The notes under the pieces are model-generated. The model saw only the letters and a list, made by a program, of their open reading frames with translations, was not told the origin of the DNA and ran no database searches. The translations under genes and the position numbers were made by a program. DNA of 64,000 bases from Reinekea thalattae. GTDB taxonomy: Bacteria > Pseudomonadota > Gammaproteobacteria > Pseudomonadales > Natronospirillaceae. The stretch spans positions 1,302,001-1,366,000 of the forward strand of contig NZ_VKAD01000001.1 in NCBI RefSeq assembly GCF_008041945.1. The letters run 5' to 3'. Shown here piece after piece: positions 10,385 to 19,656 of this stretch (positions within the stretch are counted from its first letter, which is position 1; every line of letters starts with the position of its first letter).

Positions 10385-11722
10385 ATGGAATTAACCGAAG
10401 AGCCAATTAATATTCTGTTCGTCGATGATGAAGAAAACATCCTCAAAACGCTTAAGCGATTAATGAGCTTTGAAAACTACCAATGCCATTTCGCAAACAG
10501 CGGCCAAGAGGGACTGCAACTGCTGCAAAAACAGCCGTGCGAAATCATCATTTCTGACATGCGCATGCCAGCCATGCAAGGCGATGTCTTTATGGTCAAG
10601 GCAAAAGAAATATGCCCAAACTCGATGCGTTTTATCCTATCGGGCTATGCCGACTTTAATTCGTTGATCCAAGCGTTAAACGATGGTGGTGTGCACCAGT
10701 TTATTATGAAACCGTGGGACGACGATGCCCTACTGGCTAAAATCGCCGATGCCGTCGAGCACGTGACGGTAAAAAAACAACGCGATCAACTGCTAAAGAT
10801 CACCCGTCGGCAGGCGGCTATGCTTGCTCAGGCCAATAAAGACTTAGAATCCAAAGTTGCTTCACGCACACAGGAAGTACAGCAAACAGCAGATATGCTA
10901 GATCTGAGTTATCACGAGCTTAAAGCCAGTTACGGTGTTTTTATTGATGTGGTTGCCCAAGTGCTACAGTTGCGAACCATTGCACCAAAAGACCACCTCA
11001 ATGACATTGCCGACACCTCGCTTGCGTTAGCAAAACACCTCGGCCTAAATGAAGACCAACAGGAGGCTGTTTTTAGAGCCGCCAAGCTGCATGAACTTGG
11101 CAAAATTCGCATCCGTGACTCCATCCTAATGAAGCCCTATCTCAACTTGCGCGGGCCAGATTTAAAAGAGTATCGAGCCTACCCATTACAAGGTTATTCA
11201 TTAATGGCCAGCCTAGATAACTTGAGCGATGTTTCCCATCTGATTAAATCGCATTGCGAGCAGTTTGATGGCCTTGGCTTTCCAGAACGATTAAAAGGCG
11301 AAGATATCCCTTTAGGTTCGCGCATCATTGGTACCGCCATGCACTTTTTTATGTATCGCAATGGCTTAGCCGATGGCACATCCCATGCCGATGAAGAGGC
11401 CGAAGAATACCTACGCGGCATTGCAGGCAGAGAAGTTGACCCTGAGTTAGTGGAACCCTTCTTAGAGTGTGTGAAACAAGAGTTTGCGAAAAAAGGTAAG
11501 TATGAAACGCTCGTCAACCTTGGTATGGCACGACAAGGCATGGTGTTATCACGTGATCTATACAACGTACGCGGTGTCATTATGTTAACCAAAGGTGCAG
11601 TCTTAACCGACAACATCATCAGTAAACTGGATTACATCAGCCAAAAAGAACAACACAAATACGTGCTCTACATAGAAAACGAAAATATTGAAGAAGAGGA
11701 AGAACAGGCGCAGGACAGCTAA
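10385..11722 (+). CDS. Response regulator with degenerate HD-GYP output domain
   Basis: A 445-residue protein starting at an ATG with GGGGA five bases upstream. The receiver domain (8-125) is complete: acidic pocket D14/D15, phosphoacceptor D58 (ISDMRMP) and K109 (MKP). A coiled coil (135-175) leads to an HD-GYP-like domain (180-375). The metal-binding positions are altered: the HD pair is HE (H236, E237, in KLHELGK), the histidine expected after the next helix is a tyrosine (YRAYPLQG), the HHE motif reads SHCE, GYP is GFP (298-300), and the later DvfDA-type aspartates are absent. This resembles RpfG-type regulators but is probably not a c-di-GMP phosphodiesterase. It may signal through protein contacts. 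The C-terminus is an acidic tail. It is divergent from the two-kinase operon. Confidence 0.88.
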   Translation: MELTEEPINILFVDDEENILKTLKRLMSFENYQCHFANSGQEGLQLLQKQPCEIIISDMRMPAMQGDVFMVKAKEICPNSMRFILSGYADFNSLIQALNDGGVHQFIMKPWDDDALLAKIADAVEHVTVKKQRDQLLKITRRQAAMLAQANKDLESKVASRTQEVQQTADMLDLSYHELKASYGVFIDVVAQVLQLRTIAPKDHLNDIADTSLALAKHLGLNEDQQEAVFRAAKLHELGKIRIRDSILMKPYLNLRGPDLKEYRAYPLQGYSLMASLDNLSDVSHLIKSHCEQFDGLGFPERLKGEDIPLGSRIIGTAMHFFMYRNGLADGTSHADEEAEEYLRGIAGREVDPELVEPFLECVKQEFAKKGKYETLVNLGMARQGMVLSRDLYNVRGVIMLTKGAVLTDNIISKLDYISQKEQHKYVLYIENENIEEEEEQAQDS

Positions 11723-11765
11723 ACCTTCAGCCTGTCCTGAGCCTGTATGGAATGAAGAATGATAT

Positions 11766-11788
11766 GCAGCCATCTTCATAATGGCTGC
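11766..11788. other. Hairpin between convergent regulator and pseudo-kinase genes
   Basis: GCAGCCAT (11766-11773) pairs with ATGGCTGC (11781-11788) around a 7-base loop. A second inverted repeat, CAGGACAG/CTGTCCTG (11711-11739), overlaps the regulator stop codon. Neither has a T-run, so termination here is uncertain. Confidence 0.35.
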
Positions 11789-11853
11789 TAGCGCGAAAAC
11801 GCCAAAGCAACGCTAAGATGCGGCTTTAAAAGCGGCACCGATTCAGTTGTCGC

Positions 11854-12852
11854 TTAGACGATAGGTTCTTCATCTGGAGCGTAAGGCTCTCGTGGAATAA
11901 CAACCAGCGCTTCAATGCCTTTATCGGTATTCGAAATCTCTAAGCTGCCGTTTAGAATTTGCACAACTCGGTAGGCCACCACCAGCGTTAAGCCAGGGCC
12001 AATTTCATTTCCGTCTTCAAGGATCGAAACATAGTCGTTGGTCATTTGCGAAACTTGGTGAGGCTCAAGCACGCGACCATCGATTCTAAAAACCAACCGC
12101 AATGCATCACCAACTTCAGCATCGGTATAATTGATTAAATCGATATGCAACGTCGTGTTTTGATTCATCCGTACCAGCGCATAGACCACCCGAGTTAATA
12201 GGTTTTCAATCCATTGCACATCAGAAATCATCAAAATCTGATCTTCTGGGTTTTCCAGCTTGATCTTCACTTTACGTGATTTTGCAAGGCTGCCCCACTT
12301 TTCAACCAAACGCTCCATATCCTCGACAAGATCAATCTCAACCGACGAGGGTAACTCCGTTTTTAGCTCAAGCTGCGCTAACGATTGTAAATCTGCAGCA
12401 TACTGCTTCATCGCCTCAACGCGGCTTTCAAGCTTACCAACTAACGAGCTGTCGGTTTGGTGAATCACTTCGCTGATTTCATCCATGGCGTTATCCAACG
12501 CCGTTGCCATATTTTGGATGGCGAGGTCTTTTTCTTGCGTAGAATTAGCCACCAAACGTCTAAGTTCAACGCTTCTGGCTGCATCGTATTCATAACGATC
12601 AATTTTAAGTTGTAATTCCTGTACTTGACGCTTAGTAATGCTGTGGCTTTTATTAATTTCTGCAACCTGGTGCTGACCAGCATTAAACATCCACACACCA
12701 AACAAACCCGTCACAATGGCAAGCAAAGCAACCATTAGGCTTGCGGTTTCAATCCCCTGAGAGAACATAAGCTGAACTACGGTGACTAATAGTAGAATCC
12801 ATACGGTAAAAAATGCGATAACTAACTGCTTAAGACGTTTTTTTTCGTTCAC
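11854..12852 (-). CDS. Membrane-bound degenerate histidine-kinase-like protein
   Basis: A 332-residue protein starting at a GTG with AGGG nine bases upstream. Two adjacent membrane helices (about 10-30 and 36-56) are followed by a long coiled coil (60-160). The C-terminal part (170-320) has the outline of a GHKL ATPase domain: a weak N-box position (WIENLLTRVVYALVRM) and a G2-like segment (GPGLTLVVAYRVVQILNG, 285-302) that looks like GxGLGL followed by the usual helix. The N-box asparagines, the DxGxG motif and a clear HisKA phosphoacceptor are not recognisable, so catalysis is doubtful. It ends convergently with the response regulator and is divergent from cheX, which places it in the same signalling island. 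Confidence 0.65.
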   Translation of the reverse strand: MNEKKRLKQLVIAFFTVWILLLVTVVQLMFSQGIETASLMVALLAIVTGLFGVWMFNAGQHQVAEINKSHSITKRQVQELQLKIDRYEYDAARSVELRRLVANSTQEKDLAIQNMATALDNAMDEISEVIHQTDSSLVGKLESRVEAMKQYAADLQSLAQLELKTELPSSVEIDLVEDMERLVEKWGSLAKSRKVKIKLENPEDQILMISDVQWIENLLTRVVYALVRMNQNTTLHIDLINYTDAEVGDALRLVFRIDGRVLEPHQVSQMTNDYVSILEDGNEIGPGLTLVVAYRVVQILNGSLEISNTDKGIEALVVIPREPYAPDEEPIV

Positions 12853-12958
12853 CTCAGTTTTCCCTCATCAATTCTTAATAAATAAACTAAACTATTGGCT
12901 CGTTATTTTGCCAGAGATCGGCTAACTTTAATAACAACCACTGTGTAATGAAAACGTT

Positions 12959-13423
12959 ATGGATGCATCAATTATCAACCCGTTCGTCGAAGCTACGATG
13001 GAAGTGACCCGAACGATGGCTAACATGGAATCATCCGTTGGTAAGCCACAACTTAAAGACGGCACTAACGCGCCAGGCTCGGTAACAGGCTTTATTAAAC
13101 TATCGAGCAACACTCACAACGGTAGCCTAGCGCTCAGTTTCGAACAAAGTGCCATCCTAGCAGTTTATGAGCGAATGCTGGGGGAAAAGCAAGACGAAAT
13201 TGACGATTCTGTGCTCGACCTAGCAGGTGAGATCACAAACATGGTCTGTGGCGGCGCCAAACAACGCCTTTCATTAAGCGGCTACGACTTTAATCTGACC
13301 AGCCCAAGCATCTTAAGTGGCCTTGATCATCACATCGAACACAGCGGTTCAGGCCCCGTATTGACACTACCGCTGCAACTGGAAGAGGGTAAAATGTACA
13401 TCGAGGTCTATCTCGGGCGTTGA
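12959..13423 (+). CDS. cheX: CheX-family chemotaxis phosphatase
   Basis: The 154-residue length and pattern fit CheX: an N-terminal MDASIINPFVEAT helix, a central strand region, and the catalytic ExxN motif in LAGEITNMVCGGAK (E91, N94). CheX proteins dephosphorylate phosphorylated receiver domains such as CheY. No CheY or CheA gene is nearby. The closest receiver is the degenerate HD-GYP regulator at 10385, so this phosphatase may reset that regulator (inference). It is divergent from the membrane pseudo-kinase, and deoC follows 59 bases downstream on the same strand but is functionally unrelated. Confidence 0.85.
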   Translation: MDASIINPFVEATMEVTRTMANMESSVGKPQLKDGTNAPGSVTGFIKLSSNTHNGSLALSFEQSAILAVYERMLGEKQDEIDDSVLDLAGEITNMVCGGAKQRLSLSGYDFNLTSPSILSGLDHHIEHSGSGPVLTLPLQLEEGKMYIEVYLGR

Positions 13424-13482
13424 GTTAAGGCGGATTAAACTCTAAAATGCGTCAAAACTTCTGACCATTTGGACAAAATTAG

Positions 13483-14259
13483 ATGAGCCAACTTACCGCA
13501 ACCGCCGAGCAGGCGCTCAAACTGATGGACCTAACCTCGCTAAACGAGGACGATACCACTGCCATCATTACCCAACTTTGCCACCAAGCCAGCACGCCTG
13601 TAGGTCATCCTGCGGCGGTTTGTGTCTATCCTGCGTTCATTAAAACGGCACTGCAAACATTAGCAGCTAACGGCCTTGACGATGTAAAAGTCGCAACAGT
13701 AACGAATTTTCCACATGGCAATGATGATGTTGCGCTGGCGGTCTCTGAGACTCGCGCCGCAGTCGCTGATGGCGCTCATGAAGTCGACGTAGTATTTCCT
13801 TATCGTGCTCTCATGGCAGGCAACGAACAGGTTGGTTTTGATCTAGTCAGCCAATGCAAGCAAGCCTGTGGCGAGAGCGCGCTACTAAAAGTCATTATCG
13901 AGTCGGGTGAGCTAGCAAGCGCCGAACTTATTAAGCAAGCCTCAGAGATCTCTATTCAAGCAGGCGCTGACTTTATTAAAACCAGCACCGGTAAAGTGCC
14001 CGTTAATGCCACGCCAGAAGCCGCAGAAATCATGCTGAACGCAATTAAGGCCAGTGGTAAAGATGTTGGCTTTAAAGCCGCTGGCGGCGTGCGCAATGCC
14101 GAAGATGCTGGCGTTTACTTACAGCTGGCCAGCGACATTCTAGGTGCTGACTGGATTAATACTCGGCACTTCCGATTTGGCGCCAGCAGCCTACTGAACA
14201 ACCTATTGCAAACCCTTGGCCATAGCAGCCAGTCGGGTACCCAAAATAGCGGCTATTAA
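13483..14259 (+). CDS. deoC: Deoxyribose-phosphate aldolase
   Basis: A class I aldolase that cleaves 2-deoxyribose 5-phosphate to acetaldehyde and glyceraldehyde 3-phosphate. Its 258 residues match E. coli DeoC (259). The Schiff-base lysine is in DFIKTSTGK (K166), the proton-relay aspartate is D102 ([10 protein letters not shown]), and the second lysine is in GFKAAGGVR. It is the first gene of deoC-deoA-deoB, in the order in which the pathway breaks down deoxynucleosides (deoD is not here). Spacing to deoA is 45 bases. No CytR or DeoR operator was recognised upstream. Confidence 0.97.
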   Translation: MSQLTATAEQALKLMDLTSLNEDDTTAIITQLCHQASTPVGHPAAVCVYPAFIKTALQTLAANGLDDVKVATVTNFPHGNDDVALAVSETRAAVADGAHEVDVVFPYRALMAGNEQVGFDLVSQCKQACGESALLKVIIESGELASAELIKQASEISIQAGADFIKTSTGKVPVNATPEAAEIMLNAIKASGKDVGFKAAGGVRNAEDAGVYLQLASDILGADWINTRHFRFGASSLLNNLLQTLGHSSQSGTQNSGY

Positions 14260-14304
14260 CGGCTAGCGCCCAAGCTTTTTTCCATCAGCCTTAACGAGAT
14301 AACG

Positions 14305-15621
14305 ATGTACCTACCTCAAGAAATTATTCGCAAGAAACGTAATGGCGGCATCCTTAGCCAGTCCGAAATTGAATGGTTTGTCGCTGGCATCCGTGATGAG
14401 TCCGTGAGTGAAGGGCAAGTATCCGCATTGGCCATGGCGATCTATTTTCAGGGCTTATCGATTGAAGAGCGCGTTCACCTAACGCTGGCCATGCGTGACT
14501 CAGGTACGGTATTGAATTGGGACGAACTAGACGGCCCAGTGGTCGATAAACACTCCACCGGCGGTGTTGGCGATGTTGTGTCGTTGATGCTTGGGCCGAT
14601 GGTTGCCGCTTGCGGTGCCTACGTGCCGATGATTTCAGGTCGCGGCCTAGGTCACACCGGCGGCACGCTGGATAAGTTTGAAAGTATTCCTGGCTACGAC
14701 CCTTACCCAACGCCAGAACGCTTTAAAGAGATCGTTAAGCAGGTCGGCGTTGCCATTATTGGTCAGACGGGCAATCTAGCCCCTGCAGATAAACGCTTTT
14801 ATGGCATTCGTGATATTACCGCCACAGTTGAAAGTATCGATCTGATTACCGCATCGATTCTGTCGAAAAAACTCGCTGCAGGTCTCGGCTCGTTAGTTAT
14901 GGATGTTAAATCCGGTGATGGCGCCTTTATGCCAACCTACGAAGACAGCAAAGCCCTTGCCCAGAGCATCGTAAAGGTTGCCAATGGTGCGGGGACGCCG
15001 ACTACCGCGCTGATCACCAACATGGACCAAGTTTTGGCTCGCAGCGCTGGTAATGCAGTTGAAGTACGCGAAGCCGTTAACTATTTGTCAGGTCAGTATC
15101 GAGACAAGGCTCTGCATGAAGTCACCATGGCGCTCTGTGCTGAGATGCTACTTTCTGCAAAGATCACCGACAGCCTAGAACAAGCGCATGAAAAACTTAC
15201 CGAAGCGCTCGACAACGGCAGTGCGTTGAAAAAATTCAGCGATATGGTCAGTGCACTTGGTGGGCCGAGTGATTTTGTTGAAAAGATGGACGACTATTTA
15301 CCCAAAGCCCCTTTAATTCTGCCATTAGCAGCCCCAACTTCAGGCTACATTAAAGAAATTAAGGCACGCGACCTTGGCGTTGCTGTCGTCAAACTTGGCG
15401 GCGGTCGTTCTCGAGCAGAACAGAAAATCGATCACGCGGTCGGTTTAGATCAAATTTTAAAACCCAGCGAAGCGGTTAAAGCCGGCGAACCTCTATTGTA
15501 TGTTCATGCCCAAACGCAACAGCAGTTTGACGATATTGAAGCATTGCTACTCGATGCCATTATTATTTCAGACACGCCTTGCGAGCCATTAAAAGCCGTG
15601 TTTGAAACGGTTCGTGGTTAA
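14305..15621 (+). CDS. deoA: Thymidine phosphorylase
   Basis: Converts thymidine and phosphate to thymine and 2-deoxyribose 1-phosphate. Its 438 residues are close to the 440 of E. coli DeoA. The start [15 protein letters not shown] and the phosphate/pyrimidine-binding segments [10 protein letters not shown] and [14 protein letters not shown] are typical, as is [10 protein letters not shown]. It is the middle gene of the deo operon; deoB follows after 92 bases. Confidence 0.97.
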   Translation: MYLPQEIIRKKRNGGILSQSEIEWFVAGIRDESVSEGQVSALAMAIYFQGLSIEERVHLTLAMRDSGTVLNWDELDGPVVDKHSTGGVGDVVSLMLGPMVAACGAYVPMISGRGLGHTGGTLDKFESIPGYDPYPTPERFKEIVKQVGVAIIGQTGNLAPADKRFYGIRDITATVESIDLITASILSKKLAAGLGSLVMDVKSGDGAFMPTYEDSKALAQSIVKVANGAGTPTTALITNMDQVLARSAGNAVEVREAVNYLSGQYRDKALHEVTMALCAEMLLSAKITDSLEQAHEKLTEALDNGSALKKFSDMVSALGGPSDFVEKMDDYLPKAPLILPLAAPTSGYIKEIKARDLGVAVVKLGGGRSRAEQKIDHAVGLDQILKPSEAVKAGEPLLYVHAQTQQQFDDIEALLLDAIIISDTPCEPLKAVFETVRG

Positions 15622-15713
15622 CAAACGTTTATGGCTAAAACTGTTCATGTTGATAATCACTCATGACTAAACCGCTTGCGCTTAATACTCTCGATAAAAT
15701 TTAGGCAATTACT

Positions 15714-16922
15714 ATGAAACGAGTTCATATCTGTGTACTAGACTCCTTCGGCATTGGTGCAACCGATGACGCCGAAAAATACGGCGATGCCGGTTCTAAC
15801 ACCCTAGGTCACATTGCACAATGGTGCGTTGAAGAGCGCGGCCAACCATTGCAACTTCCTAACCTAACCAAACTGGGGTTAGTCAACGCAGCAACAGAAA
15901 GCAACAACGGCGTTGTACCGGCCGGAATGACAACTGATGACGCGCCGATCGCCAGCTACGGCTATGCAAAAGAGTTGTCCAGCGGTAAAGACACGCCAAG
16001 CGGCCACTGGGAAATTGCTGGCGTGCCAGTACTGTTTGATTGGGGCTATTTTGAGCCACACGAAAACTCATTCCCAGAAAGTCTCTTAGATGAATTTATT
16101 AAGCGCACCGGCGTGCCAGGAATTTTAGGTAACTGTCACGCTTCCGGTACTGAAATTTTACAGCGCTTAGGTGAAGAACACATAAAAACCGGTAAGCCGA
16201 TTGTTTACACCTCGGCAGACAGCGTTTTTCAAATTGCCTGTCACGAAGAAAGTTTCGGTTTAGAGCGACTTTACGAGCTTTGTCAGATTGCACGCGAACT
16301 GGTCGACGAATACAACATTGGTCGTGTCATCGCTCGCCCCTTTGTCGGTGACAACGCTGACAATTTTGAACGCACCGGCAACCGCAAAGATATCGCCGTA
16401 CCACCACCGTCTAAAACCGTTTTGCAAAAGCTTACCGAAGCCGGTGGCGAAGTGATTTCTATCGGGAAAATCGCCGACATCTACGCCAATACGGGCATTA
16501 GCCAAAAGTACAAAGCAACTGGCTTAGAAGCGCTATTTGATAGCACCATTGAACAAATCAGTAAGGCAAAAGACCGCTCCATTGTGTTTACTAATTTTGT
16601 CGACTTTGATTCCAGCTATGGCCACCGTCGTGACTTAAAGGGTTACGCCGAAGCACTGGAGTATTTCGATAGCCGAGTACCTGAGTTATTAGCAGCCGTG
16701 GCAGACGATGACTTGCTCATCTTTACCGCCGATCATGGTTGCGACCCAAGCTGGCATGGTACAGACCATACACGTGAGCACATCCCAATTTTGGCTTATC
16801 AAAAAAATACCGCAGCAGTTAATTTTGGCAAACGAGACACCTTTGCCGACATCGGCCAAACGGTTGCCGACTACTTTGATCTAGAAAAAATGGATTACGG
16901 CACTGGCTTTTTAGCCAGCTAA
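15714..16922 (+). CDS. deoB: Phosphopentomutase
   Basis: An alkaline-phosphatase-superfamily mutase that interconverts (deoxy)ribose 1- and 5-phosphates, linking DeoA to DeoC. It has 402 residues against 407 in E. coli. Metal-binding motifs are visible: the N-terminal VLDSFGIGA (D10), the phosphoacceptor threonine region [10 protein letters not shown], and the C-terminal [19 protein letters not shown]. The start ATG follows an AGGCAATTACT context with only a weak ribosome-binding site, so translation may depend partly on the upstream deo genes. A terminator follows 28 bases after the stop. Confidence 0.97.
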   Translation: MKRVHICVLDSFGIGATDDAEKYGDAGSNTLGHIAQWCVEERGQPLQLPNLTKLGLVNAATESNNGVVPAGMTTDDAPIASYGYAKELSSGKDTPSGHWEIAGVPVLFDWGYFEPHENSFPESLLDEFIKRTGVPGILGNCHASGTEILQRLGEEHIKTGKPIVYTSADSVFQIACHEESFGLERLYELCQIARELVDEYNIGRVIARPFVGDNADNFERTGNRKDIAVPPPSKTVLQKLTEAGGEVISIGKIADIYANTGISQKYKATGLEALFDSTIEQISKAKDRSIVFTNFVDFDSSYGHRRDLKGYAEALEYFDSRVPELLAAVADDDLLIFTADHGCDPSWHGTDHTREHIPILAYQKNTAAVNFGKRDTFADIGQTVADYFDLEKMDYGTGFLAS

Positions 16923-16950
16923 GCAGCCTCGATTATAAGAAGCAAAAAAT

Positions 16951-16969
16951 AACGCCAAGGCGTTTTTTT
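16951..16969 (+). terminator. Rho-independent terminator of the deo operon
   Basis: AACGC (16951-16955) and GCGTT (16960-16964) pair around a CAAG loop, and the T-run covers 16963-16969. It follows deoB directly. Confidence 0.75.
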
Positions 16970-16980
16970 CTCGCTAAATA

Positions 16981-17017
16981 AAAATGGGCAGCCTATTTAA
17001 AATAGGCTGCCCATTTT
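16981..17017. terminator. Long inverted repeat, bidirectional terminator
   Basis: The arms at 16981-16998 and 17000-17017 are perfect 18-base reverse complements (core ATGGGCAGCC/GGCTGCCCAT), with A-runs and T-runs at both ends. It lies 16 bases beyond the end of the minus-strand gene at 17034 and backs up the deo terminator. Confidence 0.85.
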
Positions 17018-17033
17018 ATTTTATCGCAGAGGT

Positions 17034-19271
17034 TTAGTTGCCAAACGAATAGCTAACTTGAGCTTTCTCATTCTTAAGCCGGCTAACAGCCAGCATCAAG
17101 ATTATTATGAACACGGCTAACATAATAGAAACGATCATCGCTAAAGAATCAATATAACGTTCATCCGTCATCGCTACATTAAGATAAACCAAACGTCCTT
17201 CTTGCGACTCTTCTATCCGACTCACCACACCATAACCAATGGGTTGCTCTACAATGTCAGTAAGGCCATTTATCGCACCGTAAACAAAATCACTCAGCGA
17301 TGCAGAAACCTCTTTGGCAGAGTCAGCGTAAAAGTCCACCGAGCCATCGGAAGTGCCATTTAAGAAGTTCGCAAAATCAAACCAGCCATCATTCGATCTG
17401 ACGTTATTGACCAGCTGAACCGATGTGCCTAAATCACCAGCTGCTATTTTAGAAAAACCCTCAGCCTGCCACTGATCAACGAGAGCCTGTAGCTCATTCA
17501 CGATATAGGTTGACTTTAGGTCATAAAAATCTACAACAGCGCTATCTAAAATAACATTCTCAGCAGTGGCAGAACTTTCGCTGATCTCTGAGAAATCAAA
17601 ATTTAAAATATGACTAAAGCAATCGTTAGACCGAGCGCAGTCATAACCAGGCTCCGCCTCTTCCCACAATCGAACAATCTCAGTTTTTATAAAATCACTG
17701 TCATAATCCGAGTCAGTCCAGTTATTATTGAGCCATTGAGCCCACTGATGCAGCTGTTTCATATTGTAGATATAGAGTTCTCTTCTCGGTCGAAGTGTTT
17801 GCCCAATAAACTGGTAACTTTGGCCAAGGCTTACAGCTAGGGCGTACTGTAGTTCTAACTGATAGTAGTCATGCTCTGACATCTGCTCAAAATATAACGG
17901 TTCGATTTCAGCCGTTAGATTTTTCAACATCGGTTCAGTAATTGAACTGAGGTCATTTTTTTGAGCATTACTTAAAACATCAAACTGCTCGCAACTGTAG
18001 TAAGCATTCATAGCAAAATCTGAATCTTCAGTTAGTGCCAAACATTGTTTGTTGACACTCAGAACATCCACTCGCTGACCAGCACTTTCGATAGTATTCC
18101 AATCATCGGGGGTATTAATCTGCAAGACACCCGGATTAATTAGCATTCGAACCGACAGTAACGCATCACTAAAATGGGTGTTCACTAATAGAACCAATAA
18201 TAGAAAGGCGACCGATGCAAGCCTCCAGTGATGATAAGCGTTAGTTTTTTGTGTTGAATTATCCGTCTTAGCTGGCGAAATATTATCGATCGCAATAATT
18301 TCAGAGTTTTTGCTTTTTACTTCGAAATGAACTTTTTTACCTATCGGAATGCTGTCTAAATGATCATTCCACTGCGGCGATAATTTAATGTTAAGGGCAT
18401 CGCTGTCATGGTTCTCGATCTCAACATAGTTGTCGTCAGCATTAATGACTTGCTTAAATGTAGCGCTCATTTTTTTTATATTGAAGCTACTAGGCTTTCT
18501 TGCGGTAGCTATCGACCATAAAAGTAAGCCTACTGCTAGCACTGAAAAACAAATGCCCGACCAAACATACACAGCTGTCGTCGATGCAAAAAATAAAGCA
18601 ACGATTACAAAAATTATCATCATGCTAATTGCATATCTTTTACCTACCGTTTTTTCAGCAAAGGCTAGAGTCTCTGCTTCGGTAGATTCGCGTTCACTAA
18701 TGAATTTAATCCCTAACTCTTCTGCGGCGACTGCCGTACCAGATCCAAGTTTACTAGTTGCCTCAGCAGTACTTTCTAACACCTCTATAGAATCCAGCTC
18801 ACGCTTATGTGAACCTTCGACTAGCTTAAAATTCCCTCTAGACAATAAGTAAAACTTTTTACCAACCAGGGCTATTCGAGTGCTGTCATTAGCGTTAGAA
18901 AGCCGAACGATTTTTTCTAATAGGTTTTCAATTGTTTCGCCTTTAAGTAGCTTAGGCATTTGCACCTGAACACCGCCAACAGAAACCACCGTCGAATTTG
19001 AAGAATTGATAGTCAATGTATGCGTTTCAATATCACCGCTAATCGCTGTTATTTGCACTGGCTCGATTATCGTTAATTTATAGGCCTCACTTAAAACCGC
19101 CAACTCCTGTTCCGTTGCAGCTTCTACTTCGAGACTATCGGATTCTGTTAAAGAATTCGCTACCCGCTTTGTTTCATCTTTCACCTGCTTTACCGAAGCA
19201 AAATGCGAAATGACTGCTATGATTGAAATAACCAAAACAATCATTTTTAAGATAATTGCTAACTCACCCAT
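17034..19271 (-). CDS. IgaA/UmoB-like five-pass inner-membrane protein
   Basis: A 745-residue protein with five predicted membrane helices (about 5-23, 213-231, 233-253, 349-365, 709-729). This gives two cytoplasmic blocks (24-212 and 254-348) and one large periplasmic domain (366-708). The same plan is found in IgaA (YrfF/UmoB, 711 residues in E. coli), the brake on the Rcs phosphorelay. IgaA has four periplasmic cysteines, the last two six residues apart. Here there are also four, C410, C427, C545 and C551, with the last pair six apart. The assignment rests on topology and cysteines, not on strong sequence identity visible by eye. No Rcs genes are nearby. The gene stands alone and ends at a strong hairpin. 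Confidence 0.6.
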   Translation of the reverse strand: MGELAIILKMIVLVISIIAVISHFASVKQVKDETKRVANSLTESDSLEVEAATEQELAVLSEAYKLTIIEPVQITAISGDIETHTLTINSSNSTVVSVGGVQVQMPKLLKGETIENLLEKIVRLSNANDSTRIALVGKKFYLLSRGNFKLVEGSHKRELDSIEVLESTAEATSKLGSGTAVAAEELGIKFISERESTEAETLAFAEKTVGKRYAISMMIIFVIVALFFASTTAVYVWSGICFSVLAVGLLLWSIATARKPSSFNIKKMSATFKQVINADDNYVEIENHDSDALNIKLSPQWNDHLDSIPIGKKVHFEVKSKNSEIIAIDNISPAKTDNSTQKTNAYHHWRLASVAFLLLVLLVNTHFSDALLSVRMLINPGVLQINTPDDWNTIESAGQRVDVLSVNKQCLALTEDSDFAMNAYYSCEQFDVLSNAQKNDLSSITEPMLKNLTAEIEPLYFEQMSEHDYYQLELQYALAVSLGQSYQFIGQTLRPRRELYIYNMKQLHQWAQWLNNNWTDSDYDSDFIKTEIVRLWEEAEPGYDCARSNDCFSHILNFDFSEISESSATAENVILDSAVVDFYDLKSTYIVNELQALVDQWQAEGFSKIAAGDLGTSVQLVNNVRSNDGWFDFANFLNGTSDGSVDFYADSAKEVSASLSDFVYGAINGLTDIVEQPIGYGVVSRIEESQEGRLVYLNVAMTDERYIDSLAMIVSIMLAVFIIILMLAVSRLKNEKAQVSYSFGN

Positions 19272-19656
19272 CGTTGTAAACTCACTCTATCCTTGTTTTT
19301 AATTACCACTCAACGACTGAGCCTCAGCTCAGCATCAACTGTGTCGTTCATTGAATATACGTAAAAGCATCGATAGATACTCTGCCCCAGTTATCATTAT
19401 TTACACTGTGGCTATTTTTACTCACCAGCTATCGACCTGTGCTGATCGGCTATCGTTATAGATCGTCGTTATAGATCGTCGTTATAGGTTTGGTTGACCA
19501 AATAGAAACTCTGGCGCACTAATTAAGCAGCCCCAAGTTTCAAGACTGGCAGATTTAATCAGGCTGTGGTTATTATAAGCAGATCAATCTTTAGCCTATT
19601 GTGATTGTGGCGAAAACACTCAACAAGGCGTCTATTAACCCTAGGTGGATTATCAT
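19272..19656. other. Divergent intergenic region (385 bp) with a 13-bp tandem repeat
   Basis: This gap separates the IgaA-like gene from the small secreted-protein gene. It must hold promoters for both, but I see no convincing -35/-10 pair. The only clear structure is the tandem repeat at 19454-19487. No frame here looks coding. Confidence 0.6.
19454..19487. repeat. 13-bp tandem repeat, about 2.6 copies
   Basis: The unit CGTTATAGATCGT occurs at 19454-19466 and 19467-19479 and again partially (CGTTATAG) at 19480-19487, with perfect identity between copies. It lies in the divergent gap about 170 bases upstream of the secreted-protein gene. Confidence 0.85.

Noticed and set aside
11194-11619. 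Minus-strand open frame of 141 codons inside the response regulator gene
   Set aside because: It is a shadow of the conserved HD-GYP region; the composition is that of a reverse-complement frame.
18430-18852. Plus-strand open frame of 140 codons inside the IgaA-like gene
   Set aside because: It is antisense to a continuous, well-structured membrane protein gene and has no ribosome-binding site or family features.
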